Shown: positions 48,529-53,934 of the stretch, in pieces
Position numbering within the stretch: position 1 is the stretch's first letter
Layout of the letters: each line of letters begins with the position of its first letter
Source of the DNA: Deltaproteobacteria bacterium
Lineage (GTDB): Bacteria > Desulfobacterota > Syntrophia > Syntrophales > Smithellaceae
Direction of reading: 5' to 3'
Assembly (NCBI GenBank): GCA_021372815.1
Contig: JAJFTS010000194.1
Span: forward strand, 1-53,934
DNA: 53,934 bases
Translations under genes and position numbers: made by a program
Notes under the pieces: model-generated
Told to the model about the DNA's origin: nothing
What the model saw: the letters and a program-made list of their open reading frames with translations, nothing else
The model's database searches: none

Positions 48529-50026
48529 TAGTATCAAGGAAATAGAATTAAAGCCGTTACAGGAATTTTGCCTCAACGAGATAAGGCAAGCATTCACGAG
48601 ATCGAAAAAAATAATATTCCAGGCTGCAACAGGAATGGGGAAAACTGTAATTGCTGCAAAAATCATGGAAAGTGCTCTAAATCTCGGTAAAAAAGTTGTT
48701 TTTATCGTTGATCGTATTGTCCTTGCGCATCAAACATCCGACGTTTTGCTTCGCTATGGGATAAAGCACGGCGTAATTCAGGCGCAAAACGAGAGATTTA
48801 ATATTCATAGGAATTTACAAATATGCTCAATTCAAACCATTAAACGCCGGGGATGTCCTAAAGCCGATTTGATAATTATTGACGAAGCGCATGTTCTTTT
48901 TGAGGCACACAAAAAAATAATTCAGGAAAACCCAGAGGCTTATGTGCTCGGATTAACAGCCACGCCGTATTCTAAGGGGCTGGGTAAATATTTCGATTTT
49001 CATATTCAGCCAGTGACGGTAAAGCAGCTAATCGACAATAAATATTTAGTTCCGTTTGAAATTTACGGTCCTTCGATCGCTGATTTAACGAAGTTAAAAA
49101 TAAGAGTCGGTGAATTTACCGAGGAATCTGTGGCCGATGTATTTGACAAGGCGGATATAGTCGGAGATGTTGTCAAAACATGGCAATCATTAACACCCGG
49201 GAAGAAAACAATCGTGTTCGGTGCAAATATCGCGCACATAAAGCACCTTGTAAAATCATTTCAGGAAATTGGAGTATCAGCGGTTCAGATTAACGCTTAC
49301 CAATCGGATGAAGAGCGGGAAGCGGCATTGAAAAGCTTCACAGAGGGAGACACTAAAATTTTATGTTCCGTGGAAGTGGCGACCAAAGGTTTTGATTGTC
49401 CTGCCGTAGAATGCTGTGTTTTAGCCGTAGCAACGAGGTCAATGATAAAGTGGACACAGACAACAGGGAGAGCGTTAAGAACGTGCCAAGGGAAAGATAA
49501 GGCCACTATATTGGATTTCGGCGGGAACGCTGAACGCCTCGGATTCCCGGACGATTACGAATTTCTTGGATTAGATGACGGAAATATAAGACAAAGCAAA
49601 AAACAAGAGGCAAAAGAAAAACTTCCAAAGGCATGTCCTTCATGTGATTTTATTAAGCCAGTCGGTGTTCATATTTGCCCGGCTTGTGGTTTCGCTCCAG
49701 AGAGAGTCAAAAACGTGGAAGTCGCCGATGGAGAACTAAAGAAATTGCAACGAAAAGAGCGAGCGGAATACACCATCGAAGAAAAACAAAACTTCCTCGC
49801 ACAACTAAACCAATATGCCGAAGATCACCGGATGAAGCGGCATATCAAGGGTTTTTACGGCGCGGCAATATACGCCTATCAAGATAAGTTCGGCTGCCGA
49901 CCGAGTGGAAAAATAAACTGGAATGCTAAGGCACCAGTAAGCGAAGAAGTTAATAAATATATGACTTATCGGTTAATTAAGTATTCTAAAGGAAAAGCAA
50001 AGCAAAAACAGCAAGCGGCGGCATAA
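48506..50026 (+). CDS. SF2 replicative-type helicase with zinc ribbon
   Basis: 506 residues, overlapping the primase by 23 bases. Q/A region LKPLQEFCLNEI, Walker A AATGMGKT near 41, DEAH near 124 (LIIIDEAHVLF), GLTATPY motif III, TKGFDCPAVE and TTGRALRT (motifs V and VI). A four-Cys zinc ribbon (CPSCDF and CPACGF) lies at about 375-392, followed by a basic helical tail. This is the usual DEXH helicase next to RepB-like primases in phages, likely loading or unwinding at the origin. Confidence 0.92.
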   Translation: MEQIEIFNSIKEIELKPLQEFCLNEIRQAFTRSKKIIFQAATGMGKTVIAAKIMESALNLGKKVVFIVDRIVLAHQTSDVLLRYGIKHGVIQAQNERFNIHRNLQICSIQTIKRRGCPKADLIIIDEAHVLFEAHKKIIQENPEAYVLGLTATPYSKGLGKYFDFHIQPVTVKQLIDNKYLVPFEIYGPSIADLTKLKIRVGEFTEESVADVFDKADIVGDVVKTWQSLTPGKKTIVFGANIAHIKHLVKSFQEIGVSAVQINAYQSDEEREAALKSFTEGDTKILCSVEVATKGFDCPAVECCVLAVATRSMIKWTQTTGRALRTCQGKDKATILDFGGNAERLGFPDDYEFLGLDDGNIRQSKKQEAKEKLPKACPSCDFIKPVGVHICPACGFAPERVKNVEVADGELKKLQRKERAEYTIEEKQNFLAQLNQYAEDHRMKRHIKGFYGAAIYAYQDKFGCRPSGKINWNAKAPVSEEVNKYMTYRLIKYSKGKAKQKQQAAA

Positions 50027-50083
50027 AACATTTCAACATACGGGAAGGAAGAAAAAGAAATACTGGAATTATATAAAAGAGCG

Positions 50084-50161
50084 ATGCAAGGTGAAGATAC
50101 TTGGAAAGAATATAAAATTGCTTGTGATAATTTACTGAAAAAAGTGAAGGAGCAAAAATGA
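50084..50161 (+). CDS. Small ORF, 25 residues
   Basis: ATG 50084 to TGA 50159-50161; the frame stays open upstream to about 50030 (TYGKEEKEILELYKRA) without an ATG. It is helical and charged. It overlaps the next gene's start. A non-AUG start upstream is possible, but coding status is uncertain. Confidence 0.35.
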   Translation: MQGEDTWKEYKIACDNLLKKVKEQK

Positions 50162-50310
50162 CTGAAGAAGAAATCAAAGTTTTAAAGCGAAAACGCGTAT
50201 TGAAATTGCAGCTTATCGAATTGACCAATAAGGAAATCGAAGAACTAGATCGGTTAATTGAGGAAGAAGAAAATCAAAATGATTTAGTAATTGTATTGGA
50301 GGCGGAGTAA
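50158..50310 (+). CDS. Coiled-coil small protein
   Basis: 50 residues, ATG 50158 with GAAGGAG seven bases upstream. Heptad-like (LKRKRVLKLQLIELTNKEIE), acidic end. The stop overlaps the next ATG by one base. Function unknown. Confidence 0.62.
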   Translation: MTEEEIKVLKRKRVLKLQLIELTNKEIEELDRLIEEEENQNDLVIVLEAE

Positions 50311-50840
50311 TGGCAGGAAGAATTAAGCGCAAAGCAGACCGGAAGCATCCTGAAAAGCCTGATTTTTTTTGGTGCTCGTATCACCAGGATTATCATCATG
50401 TATCTGAGTTTGCCAAAAACCGGAGCAATAAACACGGCATAATGTCAATTTGCAGGGAGGCAAATAAAATTTCTCACAATAACTCGGTGGAAAAGCATGG
50501 CGATTATCATAAAAAAGCGACAACAAAACGATTTGACCGTCGCCACCCTACTGACCCGAATTTGTTCTGGTGCGGACATCATCAGCGTTTTGAGCCACGA
50601 GCAGATTTTTATGCGAAAGATACAAAATTGGGGATATCGTCGATTTGCAAGGTGGCCACTGCGGAGCGGAAAGCGCAGTGGTACAAGGATAATATCATAA
50701 AACAGACTGAGCCCGTCAAAGAAAAGTTATCCGCATGGTGCAAGAGGATGATGGATAATCCGCATTATTTCCAAGGCGCTTTTCACAAGCCGCCGACGAT
50801 GGAAAATATTAAAAAACAAGCAAAAATATACGGCATGTGA
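50310..50840 (+). CDS. Protein with duplicated Cys/His module
   Basis: 176 residues. Two copies of a module of about 50 residues: FFWCSYHQDYHHVSEFAKNR then GIMSICREANK, and LFWCGHHQRFEPRADFYAKD then GISSICKVATAERK. Each has C-x2-H-Q and a second Cys, like half-zinc sites of phage endonuclease VII-like or HNH-related knuckles, in which one ligand is replaced. The C-terminus has another Cys (AWCKRMMDNP). Possibly nucleic-acid binding; no catalytic motif is evident. Confidence 0.65.
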   Translation: MAGRIKRKADRKHPEKPDFFWCSYHQDYHHVSEFAKNRSNKHGIMSICREANKISHNNSVEKHGDYHKKATTKRFDRRHPTDPNLFWCGHHQRFEPRADFYAKDTKLGISSICKVATAERKAQWYKDNIIKQTEPVKEKLSAWCKRMMDNPHYFQGAFHKPPTMENIKKQAKIYGM

Positions 50841-50847
50841 GGAAATA

Positions 50848-51204
50848 ATGAACATAGAGAAATTTATGGACTGGACGTACATCAGACAAAAACAATGCTC
50901 CCGTCTGTTGGCAGGAGTTAAAAACACGGAGTACAGCCGTAATGACGACAAACTGCATAATTTTAAACGTGCTGGCGCGTTGTTGGGGTGTACTCCGCAT
51001 GAGGCGTTGATTGGCATGTGGTCAAAACATCTAATATCTATTTTGGATATGGTGCGCGATTATGCGAAGGATGGGGTAATGCCATCCTCAGCTGCAGTTG
51101 ACGAAAAATTTACCGACGCAATAAATTATTTGCATTTACTGGAGGGGTTGTTCCGGGAGTCTCAATCTGTAAATAATAATGCCTATAAAACGTGCGACGA
51201 TTGA
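50848..51204 (+). CDS. Nmad1/MazG-like all-alpha protein
   Basis: 118 residues. VKNTEYSRNDDKLHNFKRAG, then LIGMWSKHLISILDMVRDY, then EKFTDAINYLHLLEGLFRES is the pattern of DUF1599/Nmad1 proteins, in the MazG-like all-alpha NTP pyrophosphohydrolase superfamily (Glu, Lys and Asp at the expected helices). It may act on nucleotides or support modified-nucleotide metabolism. Shine-Dalgarno GAGGAAA. Confidence 0.72.
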   Translation: MNIEKFMDWTYIRQKQCSRLLAGVKNTEYSRNDDKLHNFKRAGALLGCTPHEALIGMWSKHLISILDMVRDYAKDGVMPSSAAVDEKFTDAINYLHLLEGLFRESQSVNNNAYKTCDD

Positions 51205-51270
51205 TTTTAAGCAGCGAAAACATAATATACGATAGATTTAGCGGGCAAGAAAATATAACAGCTTAAAATC
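51203..51270. repeat. Inverted repeat before ssb
   Basis: GATTTTAAGC (51203-51212) and GCTTAAAATC (51261-51270) are perfect ten-base inverted copies. The first overlaps the stop of the preceding gene. They flank an AT-rich 48 bases. Likely a regulatory palindrome pair or mRNA stem. Confidence 0.6.
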
Positions 51271-51298
51271 GAAATATGAGTGATGTCAACAAACAGTA

Positions 51299-51331
51299 AA
51301 TAAATACTTTAAGATAAATTAATAAATACTT
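51299..51331. repeat. Direct repeat AATAAATACTT, spaced 22 bases
   Basis: The 11-base word AATAAATACTT occurs at 51299 and 51321, exactly 22 bases apart, the same period as the iterons at 45.7 kb. It lies in the AT-rich region just before ssb. Could be an operator pair for the ssb/terS promoter, for which I cannot identify clear -35 and -10 boxes. Confidence 0.5.
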
Positions 51332-51369
51332 GAAATAATAAAGAAAAAAATGAAGGGGGTGCCTTAATT

Positions 51370-51774
51370 ATGCTCAATCAATGTAACTTTATTGGACGTG
51401 TCGGACGAGACCCAGAAACAAAATATCTGCCATCAGGGGAGCCGGTGTGTAATTTCTCAATTGCTCTCGATGAGAATTACAAAAATAAATCCGGGGAAAA
51501 AGTAAGCAAAACGGAGTGGGTGAATATTGTTACATTTCGAAAGCTTGCGGAAATTTGCGGTAATTATCTGGTTAAGGGAAAGCTCGTCTACCTTGAAGGG
51601 AAAATTCAAACCCGTTCCTGGGAGGACAAGGAAGGCGTGAAGCGATCGACTACGGAAATTGTGGCGAATGATATGAAAATGCTGGATTCTAAGGGTCAGG
51701 CTAAATCTGAGGGACCGTATTCCGCTGCCGGAAATACAGGAGCGGGAGATGTACCGGATGATGTTCCATTCTGA
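51370..51774 (+). CDS. ssb: Single-stranded DNA-binding protein
   Basis: 134 residues. LNQCNFIGRVGRDPETKYLP, then SKTEWVNIVTFRKLAEICGN, then GKLVYLEGKIQTRSWED is a bacterial-type OB-fold SSB, and the C-terminus is the acidic tip DVPDDVPF that recruits partner proteins. AAGGGGG precedes the ATG. It coats single strands in replication and links early and packaging genes. Confidence 0.95.
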   Translation: MLNQCNFIGRVGRDPETKYLPSGEPVCNFSIALDENYKNKSGEKVSKTEWVNIVTFRKLAEICGNYLVKGKLVYLEGKIQTRSWEDKEGVKRSTTEIVANDMKMLDSKGQAKSEGPYSAAGNTGAGDVPDDVPF

Positions 51775-51825
51775 TCGAAATATTTATCATTGCATAATCA
51801 ATCAAAATGTGACAAAAATATTATT

Positions 51826-52290
51826 ATGGAAAAGAATAAAGGCGGTAGACCACCAAAATACAAGACGCGAGAAGAACTACAGGCCAAGATAGATGAATAT
51901 TTTGATTCTTGTTGGGTAGATAAGATTACTCAAGTTACCGATAAAGATGGGAATATTACGGAATCGAATGTGAGGTATCAGGATAGGCCTTATACCATCA
52001 TGGGGCTGGCTTTGGCATTGGGAATGACGAGGGAAACTTTATGCCAGTATGCGAAAGATGGTCGGTTTTCTGACATTGTTAAAAAGGCTAAACAAACCGT
52101 AGAGATGTACGTTGAAGAAATGCTTTTAGAGGGCAAGAACGCCGCCGGGCCAATCTTCTGGTTGAAGAATCACGCGGAATATCGGGATAAGACAGAGCAA
52201 GAGCATACCGGGAAGGACGGCGGACCTATTCAAGTGCAGGATTTGACAAACGATGAGCTTCTCTCAATCATTAATAACGGACGCCGCTAA
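51826..52290 (+). CDS. terS: Small terminase subunit
   Basis: 154 residues from ATG 51826; a TTG at 51790 in frame is possible. GGRPPKYKTREELQAKIDEY, then YTIMGLALALGMTRETLCQY (helix-turn-helix), then GPIFWLKNHAEYRDKTEQEH is the typical DNA-packaging protein of the P22 gp3/terminase small type, which binds the packaging site. The next gene starts 38 bases before its stop. No strong Shine-Dalgarno. Confidence 0.9.
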   Translation: MEKNKGGRPPKYKTREELQAKIDEYFDSCWVDKITQVTDKDGNITESNVRYQDRPYTIMGLALALGMTRETLCQYAKDGRFSDIVKKAKQTVEMYVEEMLLEGKNAAGPIFWLKNHAEYRDKTEQEHTGKDGGPIQVQDLTNDELLSIINNGRR

Positions 52291-53934
52291 AGAATTATTA
52301 AGGCGTAGGAAAGCAGTTGATAGTCTGGTGAATTTCGCCCAGGCTATTGATATTCCGGGAAAGCCAGTATCGGAAGATCCTGATGAATGGTTGTTTAATC
52401 CTGTGGAAACAGATTTGGCGAAGCATCATGTTCTGATGTTGGAGGTCATGGAGTGGGTGATCACGGGTAAGCGCCCAGAAAGAGCTAGGTATTTGTTGAC
52501 GGAATGTGAGAAGGCTCCGCGCCGGGCTATGTTCTTTCTTCCGCCAGGTAGCGCCAAAAGCTCTTATGGTTCAGTCGTTGCGCCAACGTGGGCAATGGGC
52601 AAATTCCCCGGAGAAAAAATTATTCTTGCCTCTTATGGATCAGATTTAGCCCGTAAACATGGGCGCAGAGCAAGACAAATAGCAAAATCAAAAGCATATC
52701 AATCAATTTTCCAAACTAAAATATCATCCGAAACATCTGCAGCTGATGAATGGGCATTGACAACAGGATCTGAATATCTTGCATGTGGCATTTTGTCAGG
52801 TATTACAGGAAATCGAGCGCATGGTTTGATTATTGACGATCCGGTAAAGGGGCGTCAAGATGCGGACAGTGAAACAGTACAACAGCGCACTAAAGACGTT
52901 TACGATGAGGATTTACTTACTCGTTTAATTCCTGGTGGGTGGGTGATGATAATCCAAACACGGTGGAATGAGTTAGATTTGTCGGGTGGTATTTTGCCGG
53001 AAGATTATGAAGGAGCCAGTGGGTTAATCCATTGCCGTGACGGAAACGATTGGTATGTGGTCTGTTTGCCCGCGCAATGCGAAAGAAATGACGACCCGTT
53101 AGGCAGGAAGCCCGGAGAGTTTTTGTGGCCTGAATGGTTCAGCGAAGAGCATTTTAAGCCGTTTATGATTAATACCCGCACATGGAATGCTTTGTTTCAG
53201 CAAAGGCCACAGCCGGAAACAGGAACATTCTTTCAACGTGAATGGTTTCATAGATATAATCCCAAACAAAAACCAAATAATTTATATATTTATGGTTCTT
53301 CTGATTATGCGGTTACTGATGATGCTGGTGACTTTACTGAACATGGAGTCGTCGGAGTTGACCCAGACAATAATATTTGGATTTTAGATTGGTGGCATGG
53401 ACAGACAACGGCAGATATTTGGTTTGAATCTCTTTTGGATTTAATTGCTATTCATAAGCCTTTTTGCTGGTTCGGGGAGGCGGGAGTGATTAAGAGAGCT
53501 ATTGAACCGTTTCTAGAGCGGCGTATGATTGAGCGAATGGTTTATTGCCGACATGAATGGTTGCCTTCCATTGCAGACAAACCAACAAGGGCAAGAGGAT
53601 TTCAAGCCAGAGCAAGCCAGGGTAAAATTTATATCCCAGAGGGAGAAACAGGGGATCGAATTATTGATCAATGTTTAAGATTTCCCACTGGTAGCCATGA
53701 CGATGCCGTTGATGTTCTGAGTTTGTTTTGTAGAGCGCTCGATCAAGCTCATCCGGCCATTGCACCTCGGGTTAAAAAGGAAGTACCTGCCGCCCAGAAG
53801 CACATCGAACAGATTATGAAGGGAACTAGCCGCGGTTACGAGGAAGCCGTTTTGCGCGAGCAGCATATGCAGAACGTCATGTTAAATAGAGAGAAATCGA
53901 GAAGCGAAGGGAGAACGTATTCAGATGTTGACGG
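52253..53934 (+). CDS. terL: Large terminase subunit (runs off the window end)
   Basis: ATG 52253 lies inside terS. 560 residues are present here and the stop is at 171 on the other end. The ATPase domain has a Walker A variant FFLPPGSAKSSYG near 97-105, Walker B GLIIDDPVKG near 200, and a coupling motif in the strand VMIIQTRW. The nuclease domain has SDYAVTDDAGDFTE with its catalytic Asp near 355, and GSHDDAVDVLSLF near 490. It is a TerL of the type with an N-terminal ATPase and a C-terminal RNase H-like nuclease. It powers DNA packaging. Confidence 0.95.
   Translation, partial: MSFSQSLITDAAKELLRRRKAVDSLVNFAQAIDIPGKPVSEDPDEWLFNPVETDLAKHHVLMLEVMEWVITGKRPERARYLLTECEKAPRRAMFFLPPGSAKSSYGSVVAPTWAMGKFPGEKIILASYGSDLARKHGRRARQIAKSKAYQSIFQTKISSETSAADEWALTTGSEYLACGILSGITGNRAHGLIIDDPVKGRQDADSETVQQRTKDVYDEDLLTRLIPGGWVMIIQTRWNELDLSGGILPEDYEGASGLIHCRDGNDWYVVCLPAQCERNDDPLGRKPGEFLWPEWFSEEHFKPFMINTRTWNALFQQRPQPETGTFFQREWFHRYNPKQKPNNLYIYGSSDYAVTDDAGDFTEHGVVGVDPDNNIWILDWWHGQTTADIWFESLLDLIAIHKPFCWFGEAGVIKRAIEPFLERRMIERMVYCRHEWLPSIADKPTRARGFQARASQGKIYIPEGETGDRIIDQCLRFPTGSHDDAVDVLSLFCRALDQAHPAIAPRVKKEVPAAQKHIEQIMKGTSRGYEEAVLREQHMQNVMLNREKSRSEGRTYSDVD
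53771..53934. repeat. Terminal direct repeat, right copy
   Basis: Matches 1-164; perfect from 53810 to the end. It is within terL and in the same frame as the left copy, so joining the ends restores an intact terminase. The differing first 39 bases show sequence variation between the two copies. Confidence 0.9.

Noticed and set aside
49150-49165. GGATATAGTCGG, a second intron S-like word
   Set aside because: It codes for DIVGD in the helicase, the frame is intact and no other core element is present.

Overview
The window is one essentially complete genome of a tailed double-stranded DNA phage with a podovirus (P22-like) plan. The last 164 bases repeat the first 164, and the large terminase gene runs off the right end and finishes at the left end. 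This is a circular map (about 53.8 kb) opened inside terL. Several products carry Sec signal peptides or a lipobox and one has a SbcCD-type nuclease context, so the host is a Gram-negative bacterium. The host genus cannot be read from the sequence. I see no integrase, no DNA polymerase, no stand-alone endolysin and no complete tRNA.

Late rightward block (51.8 kb through the origin to 33.9 kb): terS, terL, portal, scaffold, major capsid protein, two or three head-surface proteins, a run of exported or beta-helix tail-spike proteins, a small membrane/lipoprotein cassette, head completion and tail adaptor proteins, a beta-propeller-like tail protein, two related tail fibres and a tail-fibre chaperone. 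It ends with the ejection (internal virion) proteins, including a 2696-residue polyvalent protein with a lytic transglycosylase and an HELTH zincin domain. A rho-independent terminator closes the block near 33.9 kb.

Early leftward block (45.4 kb down to 34.3 kb, minus strand): it starts from a good sigma70-type promoter at 45378-45406 and holds a DUF4116 repeat protein, a small membrane protein, a winged-helix-like protein and a probable recombination protein. These are followed by SbcD, SbcC, a DEAD-like helicase and four small genes. Three HNH endonuclease genes sit in this operon: one splits sbcD, one lies between sbcD and sbcC, and one has separated the helicase from a relic copy of its own 5' end. 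Rightward early block (45.45-51.8 kb): a Cro/CI-like regulator on an apparently leaderless message, three 22-bp iterons, RusA, a DUF1376 protein, a RepB/AEP-type primase with PriCT, a zinc-ribbon helicase, an Nmad1/MazG-like protein and SSB. This is a host-polymerase-dependent replication module.

The genome is unusually rich in homing elements: five HNH genes and one LAGLIDADG gene. One HNH gene lies in a group I intron (recognisable P, Q, R and S elements) that interrupts the capsid gene. The LAGLIDADG gene is nested out of frame inside the giant ejection protein gene behind its own Shine-Dalgarno, part of which falls in a hairpin. Other unexplained structure includes an interleaved-helix leader RNA with a 17-codon reading frame (47.04-47.19 kb) and a multi-hairpin non-coding island with an attC-like palindrome (34.03-34.28 kb). 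There is also a hairpin-plus-U-tract RNA candidate (44.77-44.85 kb) and an iteron/AT-rich candidate origin.
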